Shown here: one piece after another, positions 1-9,035 of the stretch
How the letters are laid out: every line of letters starts with the position of its first letter
How positions within the stretch are numbered: position 1 is the stretch's first letter
Origin: Citrobacter sedlakii NBRC 105722
Lineage (GTDB): Bacteria > Pseudomonadota > Gammaproteobacteria > Enterobacterales > Enterobacteriaceae
Direction of reading: 5' to 3'
Assembly: GCF_000759835.1 (NCBI RefSeq)
Contig: NZ_BBNB01000017.1
Span: forward strand, 61,396-125,395
Length of the DNA stretch: 64,000 nt
Translations under genes and position numbers: made by a program
Notes under the pieces: generated by a model
Database searches by the model: none
What the model saw: the letters and a program-made list of their open reading frames with translations, nothing else
Told to the model about the DNA's origin: nothing

Positions 1-497
1 ATTACCCCCGCGAGCATTACGGCTGGTGGGCGCGTGAATTCCCCGTGCAGGCGGAGCGGTTCGTGGCGCCGGCATTTGGTGAAAATCTCTCAACCGAAGG
101 ACTCACCGAAGAGAACGTCTTTATTGGCGATATTTTTCGCTGGGGCGAGGCGCTGATCCAGGTTACGCAGCCTCGTTCGCCGTGTCATAAGCTTAACTTC
201 CATTTCGGCATCAGCGATATGGCAAGCCAGATGCAAAACAGCGGCAAAACCGGCTGGCTGTGCAGCGTGATTGCCGCCGGGAACGTGTCGACGGACGCGC
301 CGCTGGAGCTGGTCTCCCGTATTAGCGACGTGTCGGTGCAGGAAGCCATCGCGATTGCATGGCATATGCCGTTCGATGATGAGCAGTATCATCGTTTGCT
401 GTCAGCGGCAGGGCTGTCGAAAAGCTGGACCAGAACAATGCAGAAACGCCGCCTGAGCGGCAAGATAGAAGATCAGTCGCGGCGTCTGCGCGGCTGA
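1..497 (+). CDS. yiiM: MOSC-domain protein YiiM, 3' part
   Basis: The reading frame is open from base 3 and ends with TGA at 495-497. The start lies outside the window, so about 164 C-terminal residues are present. The first residues (YPREHY) match an internal stretch of the roughly 224-residue E. coli YiiM, so some 60 residues are missing. YiiM belongs to the MOSC superfamily (beta-barrel domains related to the molybdenum cofactor sulfurase C-terminus). E. coli YiiM has been linked to reduction of N-hydroxylated compounds, which is known of the family and not visible here. The C-terminal helical part (LSKSWTRTMQKRRLSGKIED) is strongly conserved. A GTG at 45 is an internal codon, not a start. 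The gene converges on cpxA. Confidence 0.95.
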   Translation, partial: YPREHYGWWAREFPVQAERFVAPAFGENLSTEGLTEENVFIGDIFRWGEALIQVTQPRSPCHKLNFHFGISDMASQMQNSGKTGWLCSVIAAGNVSTDAPLELVSRISDVSVQEAIAIAWHMPFDDEQYHRLLSAAGLSKSWTRTMQKRRLSGKIEDQSRRLRG

Positions 498-506
498 AAC
501 CTTTAT

Positions 507-608
507 CGCCATCCGGCAACGAAACGTGCCTGATGGCGTTGCTTAACAAGACCTACGGGCATACAAGGATGTGCAGGCCGGACAAGACGTTTTCGTCGCC
601 GTCCGGCA
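507..608. repeat. Pair of REP-like palindromes (BIME) between yiiM and cpxA
   Basis: Two imperfect palindromes fill the convergent gap. One runs 507-538 (CGCCATCCGGCA ... TGCCTGATGGCG). The other runs 572-608 (GCCGGAC ... GTCCGGC). Both have the GCCGGATG-type core typical of enterobacterial REP elements, which often stabilise or terminate the 3' ends of converging transcripts. Confidence 0.75.
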
Positions 609-620
609 CGACAACGTGAG

Positions 621-1994
621 TTACGAACGCTTATACAGCGGCAGCCAGATCACCAGCCGTAGCCCGCCGAGCGGGCTGTCTTCGGCTTTCACCCAGCCAC
701 GGTGCTGTTGAATTGCAGTTTCAACAATCGCCAGCCCCAGTCCTGTTCCGCCAGATTCGCGATCGCGCGCTTCGTCTGTCCGGTAAAACGGCCGGAAGAT
801 TTGTTCCCGGTCTTCTGGGCTAACGCCCGGCCCGTCGTCATCCACAGTGATCGTAATGCCGTCTTTATCCACCGCGAAGCCAACTTCGATCTTCGTATGG
901 GAATAGCGCAGCGCGTTACGAACAATATTTTCCAGCGCGCTTTCCAGCGCGTTCGGGTTGCCATACAGCGGCCAGGGTCCCGGCGGGAAGTTCACCGTGA
1001 ACGATTTACCCATCTGCTCAGCTTCAAAGGCGGCGTTATCCAACACCTCACCCCACAGCTGATTTGCTTTCATCGTTTCGCTGACCAGCGCGTTTTTCTG
1101 CTGATTGCGCGACATCACTAACAGGTCGTTGATCATGCTATCCAGACGCTGTGCTTCGGTCTCGATGCGCTCAAGCTCTTTGCTTTCGCCGCTGCGGCGG
1201 CGCAACAGCGCGGTGCCCAACTGCAGGCGAGTGAGCGGCGTTCTCAGTTCATGCGAGATATCCGACAGCAGACGCTGTTGGGTGGTCATCATGCGTTCCA
1301 GCGCGGTCACCATCTGGTTGAAACTGGCCCCTGCTGCAAGGAATTCCTGCGGGCCAGCTTCCAGCTCCGGATGCTGACGCAGGTTACCCTGGGCCACCTC
1401 ATCCGCCGCGTTTTTCAGCTTGCGCGCTGGTTTCGCCAGGCTCCAGGCCAGCCACAGCAGCAGTGGCGAACTCACCAGCATGGTGACAATCAACAACAAC
1501 AATGGGCGGTCAAACAGCAGGTTAATAAAATCGGATTGGGAATTGCTGGCCGGCCGAATCAGGTAAAGCTGGTAGTTATCTTCGCCGTCTCTCACCGAGA
1601 ACGGCCCTACCATCTCTACGCGACCATACTTTTTCTTCTGCGGATGATCGGCGTTATCCGCCTGACCAATGAAGTTACGAATGATCTGCATTTCACTGCG
1701 TTCTGCGCCGATCACCCGTCCTTCGGTGGTCACAAGCAATAACCGCTGTCCCGGCGGCGCCCACTTGTCTATCGCGCGGAACAAGCGACGCCACCACATC
1801 AAATCATTGGGTGGATCGTTCGCAAGTTCAGCTTCTACGTGTTGCTCTATCATCAACCCCTGGCGCTGTTCGCTGTCCAGCAGCTCGGTCATTTGACGCG
1901 AGTCGAGCTTGGGCAACATCAGTACCAGCATCAACACCAGCGCCAGCGTCAACCAGAAGATGGCAAAGATGCGCGCGGTTAAGCTCCCTATCAT
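621..1994 (-). CDS. cpxA: Envelope-stress sensor histidine kinase CpxA
   Basis: 457 residues, the same length as E. coli CpxA. It is an inner-membrane sensor that autophosphorylates, phosphorylates CpxR and dephosphorylates it when unstressed. An N-terminal transmembrane segment (about 7-29) is followed by a periplasmic sensor domain, a second membrane segment (about 164-185) and a HAMP linker. The HisKA motif SHELRTPLTR carries the phospho-accepting histidine near residue 248. The ATPase domain follows, with an N box (ENIVRNALRYS), a DDDGPGV G1 box and a GGTGLGLAIV G2 box. The ATG overlaps the end of cpxR by 4 bases, so the two are translationally coupled in a cpxRA operon. Confidence 0.98.
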   Translation of the reverse strand: MIGSLTARIFAIFWLTLALVLMLVLMLPKLDSRQMTELLDSEQRQGLMIEQHVEAELANDPPNDLMWWRRLFRAIDKWAPPGQRLLLVTTEGRVIGAERSEMQIIRNFIGQADNADHPQKKKYGRVEMVGPFSVRDGEDNYQLYLIRPASNSQSDFINLLFDRPLLLLIVTMLVSSPLLLWLAWSLAKPARKLKNAADEVAQGNLRQHPELEAGPQEFLAAGASFNQMVTALERMMTTQQRLLSDISHELRTPLTRLQLGTALLRRRSGESKELERIETEAQRLDSMINDLLVMSRNQQKNALVSETMKANQLWGEVLDNAAFEAEQMGKSFTVNFPPGPWPLYGNPNALESALENIVRNALRYSHTKIEVGFAVDKDGITITVDDDGPGVSPEDREQIFRPFYRTDEARDRESGGTGLGLAIVETAIQQHRGWVKAEDSPLGGLRLVIWLPLYKRS

Positions 1995-2689
1995 GAAGCG
2001 GAGACCATCAGATAGCCACGACCACGCAGGGTTTTAAACCACGGATGCCCGTCTTTACGTTCCGGCAGCTTGCGGCGCAGGTTCGAGATATGCATATCAA
2101 TAGCGCGGTCGAATGGCGTCAGGCGTTTACCCAGCACTTCCTGGCTTAAATGTTCACGCGAGACCACCTGCCCAAGATGCTGCGCCAGCAGGTAAAGCAG
2201 GGTGAACTCGGTGCCGGTGAGCTCCAGGGTCTGGCCGTCAAAGCTGGCCTCCTGGCGGCCCGGATTCAGGCTCAGCGCGTCGACTTCCAGCGTCGGCGAG
2301 CCGTTATCGCTGCTCTGCTGCTGTTCGCTCCAGTGTGAACGGCGCAGAATCGCGCGGATACGCGCAACCAGTTCGCGGTCGTTAAACGGTTTGGGTAAAT
2401 AATCATCTGCGCCCAGCTCAAGGCCGAGAACGCGATCCAGTTCGCTGCCGCGGGCGGTCAGCATAATTACGGGGGTCTGGTGTGTCTGACGAAGCGCTTT
2501 CAGCGTATCGATACCGTTTTTCTTCGGCATCATCACATCAAGCAAAAGTAAATCGATGCTGTCGTCCAGAAGCTCCAGCGCCTGTTCCCCATCATGGGCA
2601 ACCAGCACCGTGAAGCCTTCCATTTCGAGCAGTTCCTTTAAAAGGGATGTCAACTCTCGGTCATCATCAACTAACAGGATTTTATTCAT
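1991..2689 (-). CDS. cpxR: Response regulator CpxR
   Basis: 232 residues, an OmpR/PhoB-type regulator. The receiver domain has the acidic pair at D9-D10, phospho-acceptor D51 in LLLLDVMMPKKNG and a conserved threonine (MLTARG). The winged-helix DNA-binding domain occupies the C-terminal 100 residues (RAIDMHISNLRRKL ... LRGRGYLM). CpxR activates periplasmic folding and degradation factors and represses some envelope complexes. It is the first gene of cpxRA and divergent from cpxP. The intergenic region holds a perfect CpxR box, consistent with the known autoactivation of cpxRA and strong activation of cpxP. Confidence 0.98.
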   Translation of the reverse strand: MNKILLVDDDRELTSLLKELLEMEGFTVLVAHDGEQALELLDDSIDLLLLDVMMPKKNGIDTLKALRQTHQTPVIMLTARGSELDRVLGLELGADDYLPKPFNDRELVARIRAILRRSHWSEQQQSSDNGSPTLEVDALSLNPGRQEASFDGQTLELTGTEFTLLYLLAQHLGQVVSREHLSQEVLGKRLTPFDRAIDMHISNLRRKLPERKDGHPWFKTLRGRGYLMVSAS

Positions 2690-2745
2690 TGTTTACGTAC
2701 CTCCGAGGCAGAAATTACGACATCAAGCGCCGCTAATCCATGACT

Positions 2746-2760
2746 TTACGTTGTTTTACA
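2746..2760 (-). promoter_or_regulatory. CpxR box between cpxR and cpxP
   Basis: On the minus strand the sequence reads GTAAA-ACAAC-GTAAA, an exact match to the CpxR consensus GTAAA-N5-GTAAA. It lies 57 bases upstream of cpxR and 80 bases upstream of cpxP, so it can serve both divergent promoters. Confidence 0.85.
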
Positions 2761-2839
2761 CCCCCTGACGCATGTTTGCAGCCCGAATCGTAGACTGTCT
2801 CTCGTTGAATCGCGACAGAAAAGATTTTGGGAGCAAGTG

Positions 2840-3340
2840 ATGCGCAAAGTTACCGCTGCCGTCATGGCCTCAACGCTGGCACTCAGTACATTGAGCCATG
2901 CTGCTGAAGTCGTTACAGGCGATAACTGGCACCCGGGCGAACCTTCGGCGCCGCGCACTGTACAAAGCCATATGTTTGACGGCATAAGTTTAACCGAACA
3001 TCAACGTCAACAGATGCGAGATCTGATGCAACAGGCCCGGCACGAACAGCCTCCTGTTAATGTTAGCGAAATGGAGACAATGCATCGCCTTGTCACCGCA
3101 GAAAAATTTGATGAAAACGCTGTACGCGCTCAGGCAGAAAAAATGGCGCAGGCCCAGGTTGCCCGACAGGTCGAAATGGCTAAAGTCCGCAATCAGATGT
3201 ATCGCCTGCTTACGCCCGAGCAACAAGCGGTTTTAAACGAGAAACATCAACAACGAATGGAGCAGTTGCGCGACGTGACGCAATGGCAAAAAAGTTCATC
3301 GTTGAAGTTATTGAGTAGTAGCAACTCACGTTCCCAGTAA
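2840..3340 (+). CDS. cpxP: Periplasmic Cpx inhibitor and adaptor CpxP
   Basis: 166 residues from the ATG at 2840. A GTG three bases upstream is in frame, but the ATG matches the E. coli start and follows GGGAGCAAGTG. A cleavable signal peptide ends at SHAA (about residue 22). The mature protein is helical and carries the two LTxxQ motifs of the CpxP/Spy family (LTEHQRQQM and LTPEQQAVL). CpxP damps CpxA signalling, has chaperone activity and delivers misfolded pilins to DegP, being degraded with them. The gene is strongly CpxR-dependent, and its 3' UTR is the source of the sRNA CpxQ. Confidence 0.97.
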   Translation: MRKVTAAVMASTLALSTLSHAAEVVTGDNWHPGEPSAPRTVQSHMFDGISLTEHQRQQMRDLMQQARHEQPPVNVSEMETMHRLVTAEKFDENAVRAQAEKMAQAQVARQVEMAKVRNQMYRLLTPEQQAVLNEKHQQRMEQLRDVTQWQKSSSLKLLSSSNSRSQ

Positions 3341-3349
3341 CAAACCCTG

Positions 3350-3408
3350 TTTTCCTTGCCATAGACACCATCCCTGTCTTCCCCCACATGATGTGGGGGT
3401 TTTTTTTG
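3350..3408 (+). ncRNA. cpxQ: CpxQ, Hfq-dependent sRNA from the cpxP 3' UTR
   Basis: The region directly after the cpxP stop matches the CpxQ sRNA of Salmonella and E. coli as I remember it. It is about 58-60 nt long, starts with the seed-rich UUUUCCUUGCC stretch and ends in a strong intrinsic terminator (CCCCCAC ATGAT GTGGGGG at 3381-3399 plus eight T). CpxQ is known to be cut from cpxP mRNA by RNase E and to repress envelope-protein mRNAs including nhaB, fimA and cpxP-related targets. The exact 5' end is inferred from those homologues. Confidence 0.85.
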
Positions 3409-3488
3409 CCTGAAAATTGTCATCGTCATATTCCATTACTGTTTATCGCCTTCCGTTATACTACCGGCATGTAAAGGCAGGAGTGTTT

Positions 3489-4391
3489 ATGAATCAATCT
3501 TATGGGCGGTTAGTCAGCCGGGCCGCGATCGCCGCGACGGTGATGGCATCGCTGTTACTTTTGATCAAAATTTTTGCGTGGTGGTACACCGGGTCAGTAA
3601 GTATTCTGGCTGCGCTTGTCGATTCGCTGGTGGATATCGCCGCGTCGCTCACCAACCTGTTAGTGGTGCGCTATTCGCTGCAACCGGCGGACGATGAACA
3701 CACATTTGGACACGGAAAAGCGGAATCGCTGGCCGCGCTGGCGCAAAGCATGTTTATTTCCGGTTCGGCGCTGTTTCTGTTTTTGACCGGCATTCAGCAT
3801 CTGATCACGCCTACGCCAATGAATGAGCCCGGCGTAGGGGTAATCGTGACGATTATCGCCCTGATATCGACGATTATGCTGGTCACGTTTCAGCGCTGGG
3901 TGGTGAAACGGACGCAAAGCCAGGCGGTGCGGGCGGATATGCTTCATTATCAGTCTGATGTTATGATGAACGGCGCTATTCTCGTGGCGCTCGGGCTTGC
4001 CTGGTACGGTTGGCATCGTGCGGATGCGTTGTTTGCATTAGGGATTGGCATCTATATTTTATATAGCGCCTTACGTATGGGCTATGATGCAGTGCAGTCG
4101 TTGCTGGATCGCGCCTTACCCGATGATGAACGTCAGGAAATTATTGAAATCGTGACCTCCTGGCCGGGCGTCAGCGGTGCTCACGATCTACGAACGCGGC
4201 AGTCAGGGCCGACCCGCTTTATTCAGATTCATTTGGAAATGGAAGATAATCTCCCGCTCGTTCAGGCGCATTTGGTGGCTGAACAGGTAGAGCAGGCGAT
4301 TTTGCGGCGTTTTCCAGGGTCGGATGTGATTATTCATCAGGATCCCTGTTCTGTCGTCCCCAGGGAAGGCAAACGGTTTGAGCTTTCGTAA
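3489..4391 (+). CDS. fieF: Cation-diffusion facilitator FieF (YiiP), ferrous iron/zinc efflux
   Basis: 300 residues from the ATG at 3489, matching E. coli FieF. The frame is open further upstream, but that part has no similarity and no ribosome site. It is an inner-membrane proton-coupled Zn2+/Fe2+/Cd2+ exporter that works as a homodimer. Six transmembrane helices include the metal-site residues DSLVD (TM2) and HYQSD (TM5). The cytoplasmic C-terminal domain has the histidine-rich metal-binding sites ([19 protein letters not shown]) and HGKAE follows TM2. It is transcribed after cpxP but separated from it by the CpxQ terminator. Confidence 0.97.
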   Translation: MNQSYGRLVSRAAIAATVMASLLLLIKIFAWWYTGSVSILAALVDSLVDIAASLTNLLVVRYSLQPADDEHTFGHGKAESLAALAQSMFISGSALFLFLTGIQHLITPTPMNEPGVGVIVTIIALISTIMLVTFQRWVVKRTQSQAVRADMLHYQSDVMMNGAILVALGLAWYGWHRADALFALGIGIYILYSALRMGYDAVQSLLDRALPDDERQEIIEIVTSWPGVSGAHDLRTRQSGPTRFIQIHLEMEDNLPLVQAHLVAEQVEQAILRRFPGSDVIIHQDPCSVVPREGKRFELS

Positions 4392-4576
4392 GTGTTGGTA
4401 AAAAAAGAGAGCCAGGCCCGCATTTTGTGTATAAATTACCGCCATTTGGCCTGACCTGAATCAATTCAGCAGGGAGCGATTGTTATACTATTTGCATATT
4501 CGTTGGATCGTCTCGATGTGCAGAATCGACTTCCGGCAACAGATTTCAATTTGCATTCCAAAGTTCAGAGGTAGTC

Positions 4577-5539
4577 ATGATTAAGAAAATCGGTGTGTTG
4601 ACAAGCGGCGGTGATGCGCCGGGCATGAACGCAGCAATCCGTGGTGTGGTGCGCGCAGCACTGACGGAAGGACTGGAAGTCATGGGCATTTATGATGGCT
4701 ACTTGGGTCTGTATGAAGACCGCATGGTGCAGCTTGACCGTTACAGCGTGTCCGACATGATCAACCGTGGCGGTACTTTCCTGGGCTCCGCGCGCTTCCC
4801 GGAATTCCGTGACGAAAACATCCGCGCCGTGGCTATCGAAAACCTGAAAAAACGGGGGATCGACGCGCTGGTGGTTATCGGCGGCGACGGTTCCTACATG
4901 GGGGCGAAACGCCTGACTGAAATGGGTTTCCCATGCATCGGTCTGCCGGGCACTATCGATAACGATATCAAAGGCACCGACTATACCATTGGTTATTTCA
5001 CCGCTCTGGGTACCGTGGTAGAAGCCATTGACCGTCTGCGCGACACCTCGTCTTCCCACCAGCGTATCTCCATCGTTGAAGTGATGGGCCGTTACTGCGG
5101 CGACCTGACGCTGGCAGCGGCTATTGCCGGTGGCTGCGAATTTGTGGTGGTGCCGGAAGTGGAATTTAGCCGTGACGATCTGGTTGCTGAGATCAAAGCC
5201 GGTATCGCGAAAGGTAAAAAACACGCCATCGTCGCGATCACTGAGCATATGTGTGATGTCGATGAACTGGCGCATTACATCGAGAAAGAGACAGGCCGTG
5301 AAACCCGTGCAACCGTTCTGGGCCACATTCAGCGTGGGGGTTCGCCGGTGCCTTATGACCGGATCCTGGCTTCCCGCATGGGCGCGTACGCCATTGAGCT
5401 GCTGCTGGAAGGCTTTGGCGGTCGTTGCGTTGGCATTCAGAACGAAAAACTGGTGCACCATGACATCATCGACGCAATTGAGAACATGAAGCGTCCGTTT
5501 AAAGGTGACTGGCTGGACTGCGCGAAGAAACTGTACTAA
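4577..5539 (+). CDS. pfkA: ATP-dependent 6-phosphofructokinase I
   Basis: 320 residues, the same as E. coli PfkA. It phosphorylates fructose 6-phosphate to fructose 1,6-bisphosphate, the committed step of glycolysis, as an allosteric tetramer activated by ADP and inhibited by phosphoenolpyruvate. The ATP-binding loop [16 protein letters not shown] is at the N-terminus, the GGDGSYMGA motif near residue 102, and the catalytic aspartate lies in [12 protein letters not shown] (about 127). MGRYCGDL and [13 protein letters not shown] complete the family signature. It is monocistronic, with a fold-back structure after the stop. Confidence 0.98.
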   Translation: MIKKIGVLTSGGDAPGMNAAIRGVVRAALTEGLEVMGIYDGYLGLYEDRMVQLDRYSVSDMINRGGTFLGSARFPEFRDENIRAVAIENLKKRGIDALVVIGGDGSYMGAKRLTEMGFPCIGLPGTIDNDIKGTDYTIGYFTALGTVVEAIDRLRDTSSSHQRISIVEVMGRYCGDLTLAAAIAGGCEFVVVPEVEFSRDDLVAEIKAGIAKGKKHAIVAITEHMCDVDELAHYIEKETGRETRATVLGHIQRGGSPVPYDRILASRMGAYAIELLLEGFGGRCVGIQNEKLVHHDIIDAIENMKRPFKGDWLDCAKKLY

Positions 5540-5548
5540 CGCGTGTAC

Positions 5549-5574
5549 CGCAGACTGCCGGCTGGCAGTCTGCG
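5549..5574 (+). terminator. Stem-loop after pfkA
   Basis: CGCAGACTGCC-GGCT-GGCAGTCTGCG forms an 11-bp perfect stem ten bases after the pfkA stop. Only TTGAT follows, so the uridine tract is poor. It is probably a terminator or a 3'-end stabiliser. Confidence 0.65.
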
Positions 5575-5702
5575 TTGATCAGACAAAATTCCCCGTTTTT
5601 CATATTCCCCCAAGTTATAGCCAATCTTTTTTTATTCTTTAATGTTTGAATACCTTTCTGGCACGCTTTCTTCATCACAACACAACATAAGAGAGTTGGG
5701 CG

Positions 5703-6692
5703 ATGAACAAATGGGGCGTGGGGTTAACATTATTGCTGGCATCGACCAGCGTTCTGGCAAAGGATATTCAGTTACTTAACGTGTCTTATGATCCAACCCG
5801 TGAGCTGTACGAGCAGTACAATAAAGCGTTTAGCGCCCACTGGAAGCAGGAGACGGGCGATAATGTGGTGATCCGCCAGTCTCACGGTGGTTCCGGCAAA
5901 CAGGCCACGTCGGTGATAAACGGTATCGAAGCCGATGTGGTGACGCTGGCGCTGGCCTATGACGTTGATGCTATTGCCGAACGGGGCCGCATTGATAAAA
6001 ACTGGATCAAACGCCTGCCGGACAACTCTGCACCGTATACCTCCACCATTGTTTTCCTTGTTCGTAAAGGCAACCCCAAACAAATCCGTGACTGGAGCGA
6101 TCTGGTCAAGCCGGGCGTTTCGGTGATTACCCCAAATCCAAAAAGCTCTGGCGGGGCGCGCTGGAACTATCTGGCGGCCTGGGGCTACGCGCTGCATCAC
6201 AACAATAACGACCAGGCCAAAGCCCAGGCGTTCGTGAAAGCGCTGTATAAAAACGTGGAAGTGCTGGATTCCGGCGCACGCGGTTCAACTAACACCTTCG
6301 TTGAGCGCGGCATTGGCGACGTACTGATCGCCTGGGAGAACGAAGCGTTGCTGGCTGCCAACGAACTGGGCAAAGATAAATTCGAAATTGTGACGCCTGG
6401 CGAATCGATCCTCGCCGAACCGACCGTCTCCATCGTCGACAAAGTGGTGGATAAAAAGGGAACACAGACGGTCGCGGAAGCTTACCTGAAATACCTGTAC
6501 TCGCCGGAAGGCCAGGCGATCGCCGCGAAAAACTACTACCGTCCGCGCGATGCGGAGGTGGCGAAGAAATATGAAAATGTCTTTCCGAAGCTAAAGCTGT
6601 TTACCATTGATGACGTCTTCGGCGGCTGGACGAAAGCGCAGAAAGACCATTTCTCGAATGGCGGCACGTTCGATCAGATCAGTAAACGTTAA
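5703..6692 (+). CDS. sbp: Periplasmic sulfate-binding protein Sbp
   Basis: 329 residues. A signal peptide ([19 protein letters not shown]) is followed by a mature sulfate-binding fold of the type 2 periplasmic family. Conserved stretches include [13 protein letters not shown] at the mature N-terminus, [10 protein letters not shown] (anion contact), [16 protein letters not shown] and [11 protein letters not shown]. Sbp delivers sulfate, and thiosulfate partly redundantly with CysP, to the CysUWA importer encoded elsewhere. In E. coli it is induced through CysB/Cbl during sulfate limitation. No CysB site was confidently identified here. A clear intrinsic terminator follows. Confidence 0.97.
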   Translation: MNKWGVGLTLLLASTSVLAKDIQLLNVSYDPTRELYEQYNKAFSAHWKQETGDNVVIRQSHGGSGKQATSVINGIEADVVTLALAYDVDAIAERGRIDKNWIKRLPDNSAPYTSTIVFLVRKGNPKQIRDWSDLVKPGVSVITPNPKSSGGARWNYLAAWGYALHHNNNDQAKAQAFVKALYKNVEVLDSGARGSTNTFVERGIGDVLIAWENEALLAANELGKDKFEIVTPGESILAEPTVSIVDKVVDKKGTQTVAEAYLKYLYSPEGQAIAAKNYYRPRDAEVAKKYENVFPKLKLFTIDDVFGGWTKAQKDHFSNGGTFDQISKR

Positions 6693-6710
6693 TCTGTGTG
6701 TTGAGCATCG

Positions 6711-6739
6711 GCCCGGGGCAATTGCCGCCGGGCTTTTTT
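6711..6739 (+). terminator. Intrinsic terminator of sbp
   Basis: A GC-rich hairpin with outer stem GCCCGG/CCGGGC and inner pairing around GGCAATTGCC is followed by TTTTTT at 6734-6739, 19 bases after the sbp stop. Confidence 0.85.
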
Positions 6740-6794
6740 ATTTGTCATCATTTTGCGTTACTCTTGCAGGTCGTTTAGATACAGGGAACGCGTC

Positions 6795-7544
6795 ATGAAA
6801 AAAATCGTTTATGGATTGCTGGCACTGCTGGTGTTTGTTGCCGCTGCGGGTGTGGGTTACTGGAAATTTATGCGTAATCCTGACGCATTACGCGACATCG
6901 TTTTTGAGCAATGTCTGCCAAACCAACTGCAGCGGCAAAATCCGGCGCCGTGTGCCGAAGTAAAACCCGATGCCGGTTACGTGGTGTTCAAAGACCGCAA
7001 CGGTCCGCTGCAATATCTCCTGATGCCAACGTATCGCATCAACGGTACAGAAAGTCCGTTACTGACCGAGCCGTACACGCCCAATTTTTTCTGGCTGGCC
7101 TGGCAGGCGCGCAGCTTTATGAGCCAGAAGTACGGTAAGGAGATACCGGACAGCGCCGTTTCCTTGACGATAAACTCACGTACCGGGCGGACACAGAACC
7201 ATTTCCACATCCATATCTCCTGCCTGCGTCCCGATGTTCGCGCGCAGTTGGACGCAAATCTCGCGAATGTCAGTTCCCGTTGGCTCCCCCTGCCAGGCGG
7301 ATTGCGCGGACATGTGTATCTGGCGCGTCGTGTGACCGAAAGCGAACTGGCACAGCGTAGTCCGTTTATGATGCTGGCGGAAGAAGTGCCGGACGCGCGT
7401 GACCATATGGGAAGCTATGCGTTGGCGATGGCTCGCCAGAGCGATAACGCGTTTGTTTTACTGGCGACGCAACGCAATCTGCTCACGCTGAACCGTGCCT
7501 CGGCAGAGGAAATTCAGGATCATCAGTGTGATATTCTCCGCTAG
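6795..7544 (+). CDS. cdh: CDP-diacylglycerol pyrophosphatase (CDP-diglyceride hydrolase)
   Basis: 249 residues from the ATG at 6795. The open frame reaches further upstream but only this start matches E. coli Cdh. It hydrolyses CDP-diacylglycerol to phosphatidic acid and CMP at the inner membrane. One N-terminal membrane anchor (about 4-24) precedes a periplasmic-type HIT-like domain with the catalytic signature NHFHIHISC. Two conserved cysteines (CLPNQ and PCAEVK) lie after the anchor. In K-12 cdh is followed directly by tpiA on the other strand. Here two transporter genes intervene, the first 73 bases downstream. Confidence 0.95.
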   Translation: MKKIVYGLLALLVFVAAAGVGYWKFMRNPDALRDIVFEQCLPNQLQRQNPAPCAEVKPDAGYVVFKDRNGPLQYLLMPTYRINGTESPLLTEPYTPNFFWLAWQARSFMSQKYGKEIPDSAVSLTINSRTGRTQNHFHIHISCLRPDVRAQLDANLANVSSRWLPLPGGLRGHVYLARRVTESELAQRSPFMMLAEEVPDARDHMGSYALAMARQSDNAFVLLATQRNLLTLNRASAEEIQDHQCDILR

Positions 7545-7617
7545 CCCCTGCTAATCTGTCATTTACTCGACCTGCCTGTCCCCGTATTCTTGATGAAAAA
7601 AACGACAGGAGACAGGC

Positions 7618-8922
7618 ATGTCGCTCTGGCTTTCGCATCCTCTTTTTCTTCCTTCGCTGGTGATTGGCATCACCATTCTGCTCTGGGCAACCTCGCTGTT
7701 GCCGGAGTTCATCACCGCACTGCTGTTCTTTACCGTGGCGATGATGGCAAAGATCGCGCCGCCGGACGTCATCTTCGGTGGTTTTGCTTCGTCGGCGTTC
7801 TGGCTGGTGTTCAGCGGTTTTGTACTTGGCGTGGCGATCCGGAAAACGGGACTGGCAGACCGGGCGGCGAGGGCACTGTCTTCAAGATTGACCGACTCCT
7901 GGCCACTAATGGTGGCGAGCGTGGTGCTACTGAGCTACGCGCTGGCCTTTGTGATGCCGTCTAACATGGGGCGCATCGCACTGTTGATGCCTGTCGTCGC
8001 GGCGATGGCGAAGCGTGCCGGAATTAAGGACGGAACCCGCGCATGGTACGGCCTGGCGCTTGCTGTCGGTTTCGGCACTTTCCAGCTTTCTGCCACGATC
8101 CTGCCGGCTAACGTGCCGAATCTGGTGATGAGCGGCGCGGCGGAAGGCGCATACGGCATCCATCTCAATTATCTCCCCTATCTGCTTCTGCACACGCCGG
8201 TATTGGGCTGGTTGAAAGGCGCTTTGCTCATTGTACTGATCTGCGGATTATTTCCAGGCAAGCCTCAGGCGCCGCGCGAATTAACGCCGCCTGAGCCGAT
8301 GAGTCGCGCCGAAAAACGGTTGGCCTGGATGTTAGCGGTGGTGCTGGTGATGTGGGTTAGTGAGAGCTGGCACGGTATTGGTCCTGCATGGACCGGGCTG
8401 GCGGCGGCGGTGATAACTTTGCTGCCGCGTATCGGTTTTATCAGCGGAGACGAGTTTGCCTCGGGCGTGAACTTCCGTACCTGCCTGTACGTTGCAGGCA
8501 TACTTGGGCTGGCGATGACCGTCACGCAAACGGGAATTGGCGATGCGGTGGGTGAGGCGCTCCTGCACGTCATGCCGCTCGATCCGCAGGCGCCGTTTAC
8601 CAGCTTCCTCGCATTGACCGGCATTACCACCGCGCTCAACTTCATTATGACCGCTAATGGTGTCCCGGCGCTTTACACCACACTGGCGCAGAGTTTCTCT
8701 GAGGCCACCGGTTTTCCGCTTCTGTCGGTGATTATGATTCAGGTGCTGGGTTATTCCACTCCGCTGTTGCCGTATCAGGCGTCACCGATAGTGGTGGCGA
8801 TGGCGTTAGGGAAAGTACCGGCAAGGGCAGGCATGTTGCTGTGTATCGCACTGGCGCTGGCAACTTATTTTGTGCTGCTCCCATTGGATTACGCCTGGTT
8901 CAGCGTGCTGGGGAAATTATAG
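7618..8922 (+). CDS. SLC13-family (DASS-type) permease, substrate unknown
   Basis: 434 residues, very hydrophobic, with about 11-12 predicted membrane segments. It is recognised as SLC13/DASS-type by overall layout and by two half-repeat motifs: VMPSNMGRIALLMP (about 113-126) and a C-terminal counterpart around TANGVPALYTT. Classical sodium-dicarboxylate members have SNT in the first motif. Here it is SNM, so ion coupling or substrate may differ. The start is supported by AGGAG eight bases upstream of the ATG. It is absent between cdh and tpiA in K-12 and sits beside a second transporter of the same superfamily. An anion such as a dicarboxylate, sulfate or an arsenite-type oxyanion is possible; the substrate is not known. 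Confidence 0.8.
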   Translation: MSLWLSHPLFLPSLVIGITILLWATSLLPEFITALLFFTVAMMAKIAPPDVIFGGFASSAFWLVFSGFVLGVAIRKTGLADRAARALSSRLTDSWPLMVASVVLLSYALAFVMPSNMGRIALLMPVVAAMAKRAGIKDGTRAWYGLALAVGFGTFQLSATILPANVPNLVMSGAAEGAYGIHLNYLPYLLLHTPVLGWLKGALLIVLICGLFPGKPQAPRELTPPEPMSRAEKRLAWMLAVVLVMWVSESWHGIGPAWTGLAAAVITLLPRIGFISGDEFASGVNFRTCLYVAGILGLAMTVTQTGIGDAVGEALLHVMPLDPQAPFTSFLALTGITTALNFIMTANGVPALYTTLAQSFSEATGFPLLSVIMIQVLGYSTPLLPYQASPIVVAMALGKVPARAGMLLCIALALATYFVLLPLDYAWFSVLGKL

Positions 8923-9035
8923 TTTCAATACGGTGTTAATTTTTTGTTTTGTGAGATGGTGAATTGTTTTATATGGAGCGATGGCGGTTAATAGCGAAGC
9001 GCTGATTTGCGCACTGGAAATTCAAGGACAGATTC

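Noticed and set aside
4565..5461. 298-codon open frame antisense to pfkA
   Set aside because: It is fully covered by the well-supported pfkA gene and its translation has no recognisable domain. Long antisense frames are common opposite GC-rich, codon-biased genes.
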